Assembly: GCA_018333515.1 (NCBI GenBank)
Contig: JAGXSZ010000005.1
Coordinates: forward strand, 106,674-170,673
Origin: Actinomycetota bacterium
Lineage (GTDB): Bacteria; Actinomycetota; Aquicultoria; Aquicultorales; Aquicultoraceae
Direction of reading: 5' to 3'
DNA length: 64,000 bases
Part shown: in pieces, positions 26,997 through 35,997 of the stretch
Numbering within the stretch: position 1 is the first letter of the stretch
How the letters are laid out: each line of letters opens with the position of its first letter
Made by a program: the position numbers and the translations under genes
Notes under the pieces: model-generated
The model's input: the letters and a program-made list of their open reading frames with translations, nothing else
The model's database searches: none
Told to the model about the DNA's origin: nothing

Positions 26997-27638
26997 TTAG
27001 TCGTTCTTGAAATAGTTCCGCGCGTCTTTATCGTCCGGGTTGATTTCCATGACATTATTCCAGCATGCCTTCGCCTGCTCCTCCATGCCTTTCGCATCAT
27101 ATAGAGCGGCCAGCTGTTTGTGCGCCATTGTCAGGTCCGGGTCGAGATTAATCGCTTTTTTATAAAAGTAAATCGCCTTGCTCAGGTCTCCCTCACCCTC
27201 ACTGACTATCGCCAACATATAAGACGCCGAGTAATTACTCTTATCCAAAATGAACGCCCGCTCAAAATGGTTTCTCGCCTTATCTTTATCGCCGAGGTCA
27301 TTGAAGTAAAGAAACCCGATTCCCAGGTGATAGTCGGGATTTTTGCCGTTCAAGGCAATGGCGCGCGACATATGCCCATGGGCGTCCTTTTTCTTATTCA
27401 TCTTCTTGAATACCGTTGCCAGTTCGTAGTGGGCATCCGCGTGCCAAGGGTTGAGCCGAATAGCCTTCTCAAGACCTTCTTCAGCATCGGATAGATTCCC
27501 TTCTTCTAACTCATGTATCGCTTTAGCGTACATATCGGCAGCGCTTACATAACGGTAGCTTACATAAGATGCGACTGCGATGAGAAGCATCGACATTCCT
27601 AGAGCAACAAGCTTTCTAGCTGAAGTATTATTTTTCAT
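26997..27638 (-). CDS. TPR-repeat protein with N-terminal membrane anchor
   Basis: 213 residues: one membrane segment (about 10-28), then four to five tetratricopeptide repeats (about 35-205) with the usual pattern such as AEEGLEKAIRLNPWHADAHY and AIYFYKKAINLDPDLTMAHK. It overlaps the upstream ligase-like gene by 11 nt. TPR proteins next to pilin glycosylation or assembly genes (PilF/Tgl types) help secretin or pilus assembly, but this one has no lipobox and a specific role cannot be assigned. Confidence 0.7.
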   Translation of the reverse strand: MKNNTSARKLVALGMSMLLIAVASYVSYRYVSAADMYAKAIHELEEGNLSDAEEGLEKAIRLNPWHADAHYELATVFKKMNKKKDAHGHMSRAIALNGKNPDYHLGIGFLYFNDLGDKDKARNHFERAFILDKSNYSASYMLAIVSEGEGDLSKAIYFYKKAINLDPDLTMAHKQLAALYDAKGMEEQAKACWNNVMEINPDDKDARNYFKND

Positions 27639-29646
27639 CCCTAGTCAACCTTTCATGCGCGATTTTTGCCCTCTCGTGCCGGCTGTCGAGAATTAGCGCG
27701 GCTCGGTATTCGAGTATGGCCTTACCGGTACTGCCCGCTTCTTCATGATATCGTCCCATATAATAGTGGGCTTGAGGGTCGTTTGGATTGATGCTTAGGG
27801 CGATTTCCAAGCTATCCCTAGCCCGATCGTTTCTCCCCGTTTCGATATAGGCTACCGCGAGCATCGTATTGGCCGCATATGAAAAAGGTCGCAAGCCGAC
27901 CGCCTTCTTTAAATATCGTTCGGCCGGATAGTAATGTCGAGCGTCGAAGGCCCGGGCCCCGTAGAGATAAGCCTGGCCCAAAAACATCTGGGCTTCGTGG
28001 TCGTTCGGCGACAGGCGTGACGCTTCGATTAAGAACGAGACTCCCTCAGACCAAGTTGCATGGTCTTTAGATAGATGGCCTGCGTCCGCCAATGCTATCC
28101 CCAGCTCACGATAGGCTTTCACGTCGTCGCTATTGTGCGTTATGGCCGATTTATATAATGCCTTTGCCTCATCGAAACCGCCCGCGCCCTCAGCCAGTCG
28201 TGCCTGCCCGAGGGCGATATCGCTCAAGAACGGCTTAACGGCGCTATTTAACCCCACAAAGAGAGAGAGTGCGATAACGGCGACGGCGGCAAAGCGTATG
28301 AGTACGGGTGGAGGCTTAATCGTGAGCCGCTCCTCCGACCACGAGGCGGAGAGCGCGCCCATGCCGAGCCATAGATAGGGCGAGGTCGCAATGCCGGTAA
28401 TTCCGGTGGCGCTCTGGATGACAAATGCCGCGGTGCCGGCGAACAAGCCGGCCGGTATCGGCGAGACCTTCCCATCCGACCGTATTTTATTTAGCGTCTT
28501 AAGCGTAAATACTGTAAGTATAAGCGAGAACAATAGTAGAGCTGGAAGACCGAGTGTCACAGCGATCTGCAGGAAGGCGTTGTGAACGTTGGTTTGGATA
28601 TCGATCGGCGCGATTCGAGCCAGCTCAGCTGTTTCGTAGCGAGGAAAGACCAGACCAACGGAATCCGGGCCGTAGCCGAGAAACGGTCGGTCGGCTATCA
28701 TGGCAAGCGCGCTCCGCCACATCGACAACCGGCTACCTAAACTGCCGCCGGTTTCAGCCATCGACGCCACCCGAGAAGAGAAGACCGGTATGCCGACAAT
28801 AAAAATCGCCGGAACCACGGTCGCCAGGGTCAAGACCGCCGGTCCTACCGCCGACCGCCATGTCACACAAGATTTCCTTAAGCCCTTCGAACGCAAGGTC
28901 GTGAATACCAAAAGTCCGACCAGTACCGCGACCCACAAGGCGCGGCCCATCGTCAGGACAACACACAGGGCCATTAACGCGGTCGCGAACGCGTACGCCG
29001 TCTTTTCAATGACTTGCTCGCTGCTATAGAGCAACCCGAGTGCGATAAAGAACGTTATGCTAAGATACGCGCCGAGCAGTACCGGATTACCGAACGTGGA
29101 AAAGCTCCTCGATGTGTCGAACGCGATGTATCCCCATGGCGTCGGGTCGATGCCGAACTGTTGGAGTATTCCGTAGAGCGACACGACGGACGCCGAAAAA
29201 ACGAAGAGCGCAAGAAAAGTCTCGCGCCGCTCGTCCTCCGCCAGATACTGTACCGCTAGGAAGAATAAGGCAAAATATATGAGCTGGCTGTAAAGCCCGT
29301 CATATCGCTGGAACGCCCCCTCCAAGCTTGTAGGCAAGTGTATCGACGACCATGTAGATAACAGGATTAAAAATAAGAATAGAGCTAGCGGCCACTCAAT
29401 CCCCGAAGCCCTAAGCTTAACCCCATAGAGAACTACACGGCACGCATAGAACGCGACGGCCAATAATGTGCCCGCTTTGAGGATGAGGTATTTTATGGCA
29501 AGTGATTGGTCCAGGGTCCAGGGAAATACCGCGAGCGGCACGAGAAAGACGGTTCCATATAAGAGAAACACGATTGCTCTGTCCAGAACCTCCGCCGATA
29601 GTTGCGATTTTGGCTTTTTCTCTTCGACATCTAAGTTGCCTATCAA
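27628..29646 (-). CDS. O-antigen ligase-like (Wzy_C) membrane protein with C-terminal TPR
   Basis: 672 residues: about eleven to twelve membrane helices (about 20-450), with a large external loop containing MAETGGSLGSRLSMWRSALA and FLGYGPDSVGLVFPRYE that matches the Wzy_C ligase region (conserved Arg, Gly-x-Gly, and NVHNAFLQIAVTLGLPALLL carrying the key His), then TPRs (about 480-665). Proteins of this family transfer lipid-linked glycans to lipid A or to pilin (PglL/TfpO). Since it lies directly after the pilin gene and before pilD, pilin glycosylation is a fair guess, not proven. Start is TTG behind AGGAGACGG. Confidence 0.72.
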   Translation of the reverse strand: MIGNLDVEEKKPKSQLSAEVLDRAIVFLLYGTVFLVPLAVFPWTLDQSLAIKYLILKAGTLLAVAFYACRVVLYGVKLRASGIEWPLALFLFLILLSTWSSIHLPTSLEGAFQRYDGLYSQLIYFALFFLAVQYLAEDERRETFLALFVFSASVVSLYGILQQFGIDPTPWGYIAFDTSRSFSTFGNPVLLGAYLSITFFIALGLLYSSEQVIEKTAYAFATALMALCVVLTMGRALWVAVLVGLLVFTTLRSKGLRKSCVTWRSAVGPAVLTLATVVPAIFIVGIPVFSSRVASMAETGGSLGSRLSMWRSALAMIADRPFLGYGPDSVGLVFPRYETAELARIAPIDIQTNVHNAFLQIAVTLGLPALLLFSLILTVFTLKTLNKIRSDGKVSPIPAGLFAGTAAFVIQSATGITGIATSPYLWLGMGALSASWSEERLTIKPPPVLIRFAAVAVIALSLFVGLNSAVKPFLSDIALGQARLAEGAGGFDEAKALYKSAITHNSDDVKAYRELGIALADAGHLSKDHATWSEGVSFLIEASRLSPNDHEAQMFLGQAYLYGARAFDARHYYPAERYLKKAVGLRPFSYAANTMLAVAYIETGRNDRARDSLEIALSINPNDPQAHYYMGRYHEEAGSTGKAILEYRAALILDSRHERAKIAHERLTRDEK

Positions 29647-29676
29647 GTCCGTCTCCTATAGCGAATGCTCTCTTTA

Positions 29677-29703
29677 ATATCGGCGGGAACGCAAAAAAAA
29701 TAA
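29677..29703 (-). promoter_or_regulatory. Possible sigma-28/SigD-like promoter of the ligase-TPR-pilD unit
   Basis: An exact SigD -10 octamer GCCGATAT lies on the minus strand (29677-29684), about 30 bases before the ligase start. The -35 position at 15 bases reads TTAT (29700-29703), a poor match to TAAA because it falls within the T-run of the pilA terminator. Suggestive only. Confidence 0.3.
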
Positions 29704-29721
29704 GGGCGGCTTTCGCCGCCC
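29693..29721 (-). terminator. Rho-independent terminator of pilA
   Basis: On the minus strand GGGCGGC-GAAA-GCCGCCC forms a perfect 7-bp GC stem with a GNRA loop, followed by TTATTTTTTTT. It lies 30 bases after the pilin stop, making pilA a single-gene transcript bounded by riboswitch and terminator. Confidence 0.9.
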
Positions 29722-29751
29722 CACCTGCAGGCACGAGGCCTAACAGGATTT

Positions 29752-30111
29752 TTACGGATAAGTGTGACCATTCGGACAAGTGATAACGGGAGCTTGCGTT
29801 GACGTGGCACCTGCCGCGACACCATAAGCGCCGTTGTTTGTCGGACATGACGGCCATTTCTTCATGTAGTTAGGAACCAGAGCGGCCTGAATGGTAGCGC
29901 TATCCGTCGGATAAGCATTACCAGTGCTCGCCTTGTAGGTCTCGACGGCGCCGTCAATGGTCCTTAAGTTCGCCTGGCAAGTAGACTTGTAGGCACTCTC
30001 CCTGGCGGCGTTAAACACCGGGACGGCAATCGCTACTAGAATACCGATAATAAGGATTACGACCATCAACTCGATGAGGGTAAAACCTCTCTCATTGCGG
30101 AACATATTCAT
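29752..30111 (-). CDS. pilA: Type IV major pilin
   Basis: 119 residues. The leader MNMFRNERG is cut before FTLIELMVVILIIGILVAIA, a textbook type IVa prepilin with Gly at -1, Phe at +1 and Glu at +5. The mature protein has 110 residues, with Cys pairs in KSTCQANL, WPSCPTN and VITCPNG, a small globular domain and a short C-terminal end. Nine of the mature residues are aromatic. The ribosome site GGGAGGTG is seven bases upstream. The gene has its own sigma-28-like promoter, a c-di-GMP riboswitch in the leader and a strong terminator, so pilin dose appears to be set separately from the assembly machine. Confidence 0.95.
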   Translation of the reverse strand: MNMFRNERGFTLIELMVVILIIGILVAIAVPVFNAARESAYKSTCQANLRTIDGAVETYKASTGNAYPTDSATIQAALVPNYMKKWPSCPTNNGAYGVAAGATSTQAPVITCPNGHTYP

Positions 30112-30160
30112 TCAATTCACCTCCCTGTTATGAGATTTAAAAGCGGCGATCTTTTTGAGC

Positions 30161-30183
30161 AAAGAAAAAGGCACAGCGTGTGC
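30161..30183 (-). terminator. Terminator in the riboswitch expression platform
   Basis: Between the aptamer and pilA the minus strand reads GCACA-CGC-TGTGC followed by CTTTTTCTTT. The 3' arm TGTGCC can alternatively pair with GGCGCA at 30189-30194, so folding may shift with ligand. This makes control by early transcription termination likely. Whether ligand turns pilA on or off cannot be decided by eye. Confidence 0.65.
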
Positions 30184-30229
30184 ATGATTGCGCCACCGCC
30201 TGTACCTGATGATTAGAGTTCGATTTGTA

Positions 30230-30297
30230 CGGCAACCCGGCCGACTCCTGAGAGCCCCGTGGCTTTGCGTCCCCGCCTCACGACGGGTTTGCCTTTT
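30230..30297 (-). ncRNA. Cyclic di-GMP-I (GEMM) riboswitch aptamer in the pilA leader
   Basis: The minus strand contains the conserved core in order: AAAGGCAAACC, a stem CCCGTC/GGCGGG capped by a GTGA (GNRA) loop, GGGACGCAAAGCCACGGGG, a second stem, and CCGGGTTGCCG. These are the defining parts of class I c-di-GMP riboswitches. The base just before CAAACC is G, as in the c-di-GMP-binding Vc2 RNA, whereas the cGAMP-selective GEMM-Ib variants have A there (from memory of the family), so c-di-GMP is the likelier ligand. About 120 nt separate it from the pilin ATG. It lies on the pilA transcript between pilC and pilA. Confidence 0.93.
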
Positions 30298-30326
30298 TCG
30301 TTGTAAAAGACCGTTATATAAGTTAC

Positions 30327-30353
30327 TTATCGGTCTAAAGAGAACCTACTTTA
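30327..30353 (-). promoter_or_regulatory. Sigma-28/SigD-like promoter of the riboswitch-pilA transcript
   Basis: Minus strand TAAA (30350-30353), 15 bases, ACCGATAA (30327-30334): a full -35 and seven of eight bases of the FliA -10 GCCGATAA at the exact consensus spacing. A start site near 30318 would place the aptamer about 20 nt into the RNA. No competing sigma-A pair with good spacing is visible, though TATATAA occurs at 30312-30318. Confidence 0.5.
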
Positions 30354-30393
30354 GCTTAATTTGAAATAATCTACCAGATATTGACAACATTTT

Positions 30394-31605
30394 CTATTTG
30401 ATAAGCGTTATGATTTGGAACATCGGCATATAGAGAGCGACGATGATGCCGCCGATGATAAGACCCATTACGATAATCATCAACGGCTCGATGATCGAAG
30501 TCAGCGCATCGACCATGTTCGATACCTCTTCGTCGTAAAAATCGGCTATCTTCGACAACATACTGTCGAGCGCGCCGGTCTCCTCGCCTATCGCGATCAT
30601 CTGAACGACCATCGGTGGGAAGACTTTATCCGCGGCAAGCGGCTTGGCTATCGTCTCACCCTCTTTGATGCTCACCCGCGTCCTTTTGACCGCCGCGGAT
30701 ACAATCGCATTCCCGGAACTCTCAGCGACAATATCGAGCGCGACCAGAATAGGCACACCGCTCGATAGCAATGTGCCGAAGGTTCTAGTAAAGCGCGATA
30801 TCGACATCTTGCGCACCAAAACACCCGCAATCGGCAGGCGAAGTTTTAAATTGTCGATATTCTCCCTCCCCTTTTCGGTCTTGCTGTAGACTCTCAAAAA
30901 ATAGATCGCGGCGATTACGGCCGGGATCAATATGAACCAGGATGAGCGAATGAAATTACTCAGCGTGAGCAACACTTTCGTCGGCAAAGGCAAATTGCCC
31001 CCCATATCCTCGAACATCGCGACAAAAAGCGGGACGATGAAGGTTATCAAAACGAACGTTATCACCATCGAGAATGTAAACATCGCAGCCGGATATGCCA
31101 TCGCGGATTTAATTTTCGACTTTATCGAAGCCTCTTTTTCAAAGTGGTCGGCAACCCTCAGGAGCACCTCGTCGAGGACACCGCCGGTTTCACCGGCGCG
31201 AACCAGATTGATAAATATCGGCGGAAAAGCCGAGGTGTGTTTCGCCATGGCGTCCGAGAGCGCCTTGCCTCGCTCGACATCCTCCAGCACACTCGCGATT
31301 ACCTTCTTCAAGGCCTTGCTCTCGGTCTGCTCGGCCAGAATGTTGAGGCATCTCGTAAGGGATAAGCCCGCGTTTATCATCGTGGCGAACTGCCGGCTGA
31401 AGATGGTAAGGTCTTTCGGTTTGACCCGGTTTGAAAAAGGAAGGTTTATCTCTTTTTGAGCCAAGCCCTTCTCTTTGAGTTCGATTACGACATAACCCAT
31501 CTGGCGCAACTTAGTCGCGACCATAGTCACGCCATCGCCGTCTATCTGGCCCTTCAGAAGATTTCCCTTACTATCTCTTACTTTGTACGCAAAAGTGTTC
31601 GCCAT
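30394..31605 (-). CDS. pilC: Type IV pilus inner-membrane platform protein PilC
   Basis: 403 residues, two GspF domains (about 70-195 and 275-395), three membrane helices, and the motif SRFTRTFGTLLSSGVPILVALDIVAE in the second domain, with GETGGVLDEVLLRVADHFE in the first. It is the platform on which PilB and PilT act. It follows pilT by 16 nt. About 280 bases to its left hold the pilA leader. Confidence 0.95.
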   Translation of the reverse strand: MANTFAYKVRDSKGNLLKGQIDGDGVTMVATKLRQMGYVVIELKEKGLAQKEINLPFSNRVKPKDLTIFSRQFATMINAGLSLTRCLNILAEQTESKALKKVIASVLEDVERGKALSDAMAKHTSAFPPIFINLVRAGETGGVLDEVLLRVADHFEKEASIKSKIKSAMAYPAAMFTFSMVITFVLITFIVPLFVAMFEDMGGNLPLPTKVLLTLSNFIRSSWFILIPAVIAAIYFLRVYSKTEKGRENIDNLKLRLPIAGVLVRKMSISRFTRTFGTLLSSGVPILVALDIVAESSGNAIVSAAVKRTRVSIKEGETIAKPLAADKVFPPMVVQMIAIGEETGALDSMLSKIADFYDEEVSNMVDALTSIIEPLMIIVMGLIIGGIIVALYMPMFQIITLIK

Positions 31606-31621
31606 CTTTGCTTCCTTCTGT

Positions 31622-32686
31622 TTACGCGGCTTTGCCGAGAAGTTGTTTAAGCTCTGCCGGGTCGGTCGCTTTCACCATCGCCATCTCGAACGATATCTTG
31701 CCGCACCGGTAAAGGTCGGCTAGACAATAATCCATTGTCATCATGCCGTGTTGATGACCAGTCTGCATCGCATTGCAGATCTGATGCGTCTTCGCCTCCC
31801 TTATCATGTTGCGCACAGCCGGCGTCGGCACCAGGCATTCATAAGCTACGACCCTGGCTTGCCCGTCACGTGTCGGTAATAGTTGCTGGCACAGAATGCC
31901 TTGGAGCGTCCCGGCCAGCTGCACCCTGATCTGTTGCTGCTGGTGTGATGGAAAGACGTCGATGATTCGGTCGATGGTCTGCGGTGCGTCTTGCGTATGG
32001 AGTGTCGCAAAGACCAGGTGTCCGGTCTCGGCGGCGGTCAACGCGGCCGATATCGTCTCCATGTCCCGCATCTCGCCGATGAGAATAACGTCGGGGTCTT
32101 GGCGCAAGACATATTTGAGCGCGGTCGCAAACGATTTAGTGTCGGTTCCGACCTCACGCTGGTTTACCATTGATTTCTTATGTTTGTGGAGATACTCTAT
32201 CGGGTCTTCGATGGTTATGATGTGAAACGAACGAGTTTCATTGACGATATTCACGAGCGCTGCCAGGGTCGTCGACTTACCGCTTCCCGTCGGACCGGTG
32301 ACTAGAACCAACCCCCGAGGCTTGCGCACCAGATTCTCCAGCGACTGCGGCAGCCCCAGCTCATCCAAGGTCTTTATCTGCATCGGGATGATTCGAAACG
32401 CCGCGCCGACGCTGTTGCGCTGAAAGTAGGTGTTGACCCTAAACCGCGCATGCCCGGTCAAAGAATAAGAGAAGTCGTATTCCCAGTTTCGCTCAAGCTG
32501 CTCGCGCTGGTCCTGGGTGAGTATGCTATATATGAGTTCCTTTGCGTCTTGGGGGGTCAACTCGGGATAATCGAGCGCGACCAAATCGCCGTAAACCCTC
32601 ACCATGGGCGAGGCGCCGACGGTTATGTGTAAATCGGATGCGTCCTTCTCCAGTACATGCGTCAAAAGGTCATTGATATCGAGCAA
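31622..32686 (-). CDS. pilT: Type IV pilus retraction ATPase PilT
   Basis: 354 residues, hexameric ATPase with the Walker A GPTGSGKSTTLAALV, the Asp box EDPIEYLHKHKKS, the Walker B region DPDVILIGEMRDMET and the His box TGHLVFATLHTQDAPQTIDRI, all standard. The C-terminal AIRNLIRE-like motif reads AVRNMIREAKTHQI, typical of PilT and needed for retraction. Twitching motility is therefore likely. Confidence 0.96.
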   Translation of the reverse strand: MLDINDLLTHVLEKDASDLHITVGASPMVRVYGDLVALDYPELTPQDAKELIYSILTQDQREQLERNWEYDFSYSLTGHARFRVNTYFQRNSVGAAFRIIPMQIKTLDELGLPQSLENLVRKPRGLVLVTGPTGSGKSTTLAALVNIVNETRSFHIITIEDPIEYLHKHKKSMVNQREVGTDTKSFATALKYVLRQDPDVILIGEMRDMETISAALTAAETGHLVFATLHTQDAPQTIDRIIDVFPSHQQQQIRVQLAGTLQGILCQQLLPTRDGQARVVAYECLVPTPAVRNMIREAKTHQICNAMQTGHQHGMMTMDYCLADLYRCGKISFEMAMVKATDPAELKQLLGKAA

Positions 32687-32770
32687 TGCCGAACCTCCCG
32701 ATCGAGTGTCTTCTATATCTTAGTCAATATCGGCGACGGGTCGGGTGTGCTTGAGTCGGGGAAAAACACA

Positions 32771-34306
32771 CTAAACGATTACGCGGAGTATTTCTTCGAG
32801 AGACGTAGTGCCGAGCTTAACTTTGTCGAAACCATCATGGCGCAGGGTCTTCATCCCTTCGTCGATTGCGACGCGCCGTATGTCGTCGGCCGTTGCGCGC
32901 TCGACGCAGAGTCTCTTTAAATTGTCGCTAAGCGGCATGACCTCATAGATACCGATTCGGCCTTTGTAGCCGGTGTTATTGCATTTATGGCAGCCCTTCG
33001 GCCTATAAAGAACCGGCGAGTCGTCGCCATCGAGCGGAAACGCAACCCTTTTGAGAACGTCGACGGCGACCGTGTACTCCTCTTTACATTCGGCACACAA
33101 ACGCCTCGCCAGACGTTGAGCTTGGACGCAATGTATGGCCGAAGCCGTAAGAAACGGGGCGATTCCCATCTCGTTCAGCCGGCTCACCGCACCGGGCGCG
33201 TCATTGGTGTGCAGCGTAGATAGTACCAGGTGACCGGTGAGAGCCGCCTCGATAGCTATTTGCGCTGTCTCTCTATCCCGGATCTCGCCGACCATCACGA
33301 TATCCGGAGACGCCCGCAGTATCGCCCTGAGCCCTTTCGAAAATGTCATGCCGGTCTTGCCGCTGACCTGTATCTGGTTGATGCCGGGCAGGCGATATTC
33401 GACCGGGTCTTCTACCGTGATAATGTTCTTTGCGCTATCGTTGATGACGTTTAGCGCGCCATAAAGCGTCGTAGACTTGCCGCTTCCGGTCGGCCCGGTA
33501 ACAAGAATGGCTCCATAGGGTTTGGAGAAAGCGGCCTTGAACTTGCCGAGGCTCTCCGGCAAGAAACCAAGGTCATCTAAGCTCAAAAGAATGCTGTCTT
33601 TTCTAAGAATCCTCAGTACAACACGCTCGCCGTAGATCGTCGGTAGCGTAGCGACACGAAAGTCGATGACCTTTCCTCCGACACTCAAATCGCAATGGCC
33701 GTCCTGCGGTACCCGATTTTCGGCGATATTGAGACCGGCCATGACCTTGACCCTTGAAATGAGTCCGGCTTGGACGTGCTTTGGCGAACGCATTACCTCG
33801 TGCAAAACACCGTCTACCCGGTAACGGATGCGCAAATCCCGCTCGTGCGGCTCGATGTGTATGTCGCTGGCCCGCTCATTGACCGCCTTATTTATTATCA
33901 TGTTGACCAGCTTTATTATAGGCGCTTCTTCCGAGATCGCCCGCAGGTTGCCTATCCGGTCATCGACTTCGGCCGGCGCCCAATAGCTGGAAGCCTCGTT
34001 CTGAACCGCTTCGCTAGCCTTATATAGCCGATTGATAAGGGTTAAAATCTCTTTTTTCTCGGCGACGACCGCCTTAATCTGATAGCCTGTTATCATGTGC
34101 AAATCATCGAGGATAACGACGTTGGTCGCGTCTTCTACCGCCACGGTCAGCTCTTCGCCTTCGATATCGATAGGCACGACGTTATACCTCCGCGCGAACA
34201 TCTCGGGCAAGGCCGCGGGCGCCGCTCCCTTGACCTTGTAATCGGCTAGGTCTACCCTATCCGTGTCTTCAATTGGAAACATCTCATCAGCGTGTTCAGC
34301 TAACAT
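32771..34306 (-). CDS. Type IV pilus extension ATPase, PilB paralog with shortened N terminus
   Basis: 511 residues. The ATPase core is complete: GPTGSGKSTTLYGAL, EDPVEYRLPGINQIQV, ASPDIVMVGEIRDRETAQIA, TGHLVLSTLHTNDAPGAV, and the four-Cys zinc site (CAECKEEY and CHKCNNTGYKGRIG). The N terminus enters at the second half of the MshEN-like domain (VDLADYKVKGAAPAALPEMF), missing about 45 residues present in the neighbour. It lies 23 nt after the longer PilB gene. One of the two may serve a distinct fibre or form mixed hexamers; the sequence does not say which. Confidence 0.85.
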   Translation of the reverse strand: MLAEHADEMFPIEDTDRVDLADYKVKGAAPAALPEMFARRYNVVPIDIEGEELTVAVEDATNVVILDDLHMITGYQIKAVVAEKKEILTLINRLYKASEAVQNEASSYWAPAEVDDRIGNLRAISEEAPIIKLVNMIINKAVNERASDIHIEPHERDLRIRYRVDGVLHEVMRSPKHVQAGLISRVKVMAGLNIAENRVPQDGHCDLSVGGKVIDFRVATLPTIYGERVVLRILRKDSILLSLDDLGFLPESLGKFKAAFSKPYGAILVTGPTGSGKSTTLYGALNVINDSAKNIITVEDPVEYRLPGINQIQVSGKTGMTFSKGLRAILRASPDIVMVGEIRDRETAQIAIEAALTGHLVLSTLHTNDAPGAVSRLNEMGIAPFLTASAIHCVQAQRLARRLCAECKEEYTVAVDVLKRVAFPLDGDDSPVLYRPKGCHKCNNTGYKGRIGIYEVMPLSDNLKRLCVERATADDIRRVAIDEGMKTLRHDGFDKVKLGTTSLEEILRVIV

Positions 34307-34329
34307 ATAACGGCCTCCGCCGATAGTGA

Positions 34330-35997
34330 CTATTTCATGGTAACGCGCTCGACCTCTTCGATCGAAGTCCAGCCTAATTTCACCTTGGCCAGGCCGTCCC
34401 GGTGTAAGGTGCTCATGCCCTCCATTTCGGCAACCTTCGCTATTTGCTCGGCGGTTACATCGCCTACCAGCAGGCGCTTTATCGTCTCCGACATTCGCAT
34501 AACCTCATACAATCCGATGCGTCCGTGATAGCCGGTATCGCCGCACGACTTGCAGCCTTTTGCGCGAAACAGGGCTTTCGGCTCGTTCCCGTCTATAACG
34601 TAACCCGCGCCTTCCAGTTCGAGCGCGGTCGGGACAAATTGCTCCCGACACTTTGCGCAAAGCTTCCGGGCGAGCCGCTGCGCGACGATGCAGTCTACCG
34701 CGGACGAAACCAGAAACGGCTCTATCCCCATCTCCACAAGCCTGGTAAGCGCCGCCGGCGCGCTGTTTGTATGTAACGTCGATAGGACCAGGTGCCCCGT
34801 GAGAGCCGATTCCACCGCAATCATCGCCGTCTCTTCATCCCTGATCTCTCCTATCATCACGATATCCGGGTCTTGGCGCAGAATCGAACGGAGCGCGCTC
34901 GCGAAGGTCAAACCGGTCTTGGCGTTTACCTGTACCTGATTGATGCCGTGCAGCCGGTACTCGACCGGGTCTTCGACGGTGATGAGATTGCTCGCATCGC
35001 CGTTAATAAGATTAAGGACACCATAGAGAGTGGTCGTCTTTCCGCTCCCGGTCGGGCCGGTTATGAGAATCGCCCCGTAAGGCTTGGTAAACGACTCCTT
35101 GAAGCGCTCGAGGTCTTCAGGAAGAAAGCCCAGGTCGTCTAGTTTCATCGAGATGCTCTCTTTCTCAAGGACTCGCAGTATAAGCTGCTCTCCATATATA
35201 GTCGGCAATGATGCCACCCTAAAATCGATAGGCCGCTTATCGATGACCAGGCCGAAGCGACCATCTTGGGGAAGCCGGCGCTCCGCGATGTCCATGCCGG
35301 ACATAATTTTGACTCGCGAGACTATACCGGCCTGAATTTGCTTCGGCGAACGCATTATCTCATGGAGGACGCCGTCGATACGGTAGCGCACCCTCACATC
35401 GTACTCCTGGGGCTCTATGAAGATATCGCTCGCCCGCTCGCGGACGGCTTCGGTGATAATAAGTTTGACGAGTTTTACGACCGGTGCTTCTTCGGCATCG
35501 ATCTCCTCGCCGCTGCTTGCTGCGATATCCGCGAAATCCTCGCTTATGCTCTCGATGGCCTCTTCAACGACGTCGTCATTTGTGCAAAACTTGTTTATCG
35601 CGTTGATAAGATCGGTCTTGCCGGTAACCACCGGTGTGATATCGAAGCCGGTCATCACATGAAGGTCGTCTATCGCGAAGATATTCGTCGGGTCCGCCAT
35701 AGCGACCACCAGGTAGTCGTCATCGAGGTTAATCGGAAGGACATTATAGCGGTGGATGTGTTCGTTCGAAATGAGGGCGGCCGCCCGCGGGTTGATATTA
35801 TAGCCGGCCAGGTCGACATAGCTGAGGTTCAACTGTTTGGCAAAATTCTTGGCTATTTCAGCCTCGGATATGTAGCCTAAATCGACCAGCTGTCGCTCGA
35901 CATCATCGCCGCTGGAGCGTTCAATGGCTTCACGGAGTTGGTCTTTTGTGATAATGCCGGTATCAACTAGAAAATCGCTTATCTTTCTTTTGAGCAT
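34330..35997 (-). CDS. pilB: Type IV pilus extension ATPase PilB
   Basis: 555 residues, full GspE/PilB layout: N-terminal MshEN-like domain (about 1-140, KISDFLVDTGIITKDQLREA then a second repeat ending SYVDLAGYNINP), linker, and ATPase with GPTGSGKTTTLYGVL, EDPVEYRLHGINQVQV, RQDPDIVMIGEIRDEET and zinc cysteines CAKCREQF and CKSCGDTGYHGRIG. MshEN domains in some PilB and MshE proteins bind c-di-GMP, which would add a second point of c-di-GMP control; binding residues were not aligned. Its start overlaps the aroE stop by 35 nt. Confidence 0.93.
   Translation of the reverse strand: MLKRKISDFLVDTGIITKDQLREAIERSSGDDVERQLVDLGYISEAEIAKNFAKQLNLSYVDLAGYNINPRAAALISNEHIHRYNVLPINLDDDYLVVAMADPTNIFAIDDLHVMTGFDITPVVTGKTDLINAINKFCTNDDVVEEAIESISEDFADIAASSGEEIDAEEAPVVKLVKLIITEAVRERASDIFIEPQEYDVRVRYRIDGVLHEIMRSPKQIQAGIVSRVKIMSGMDIAERRLPQDGRFGLVIDKRPIDFRVASLPTIYGEQLILRVLEKESISMKLDDLGFLPEDLERFKESFTKPYGAILITGPTGSGKTTTLYGVLNLINGDASNLITVEDPVEYRLHGINQVQVNAKTGLTFASALRSILRQDPDIVMIGEIRDEETAMIAVESALTGHLVLSTLHTNSAPAALTRLVEMGIEPFLVSSAVDCIVAQRLARKLCAKCREQFVPTALELEGAGYVIDGNEPKALFRAKGCKSCGDTGYHGRIGLYEVMRMSETIKRLLVGDVTAEQIAKVAEMEGMSTLHRDGLAKVKLGWTSIEEVERVTMK

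Noticed and set aside
29417..29857. 146-codon minus-strand frame across the pilA terminator
   Set aside because: Out-of-frame reading through the pilin end, terminator and ligase start.
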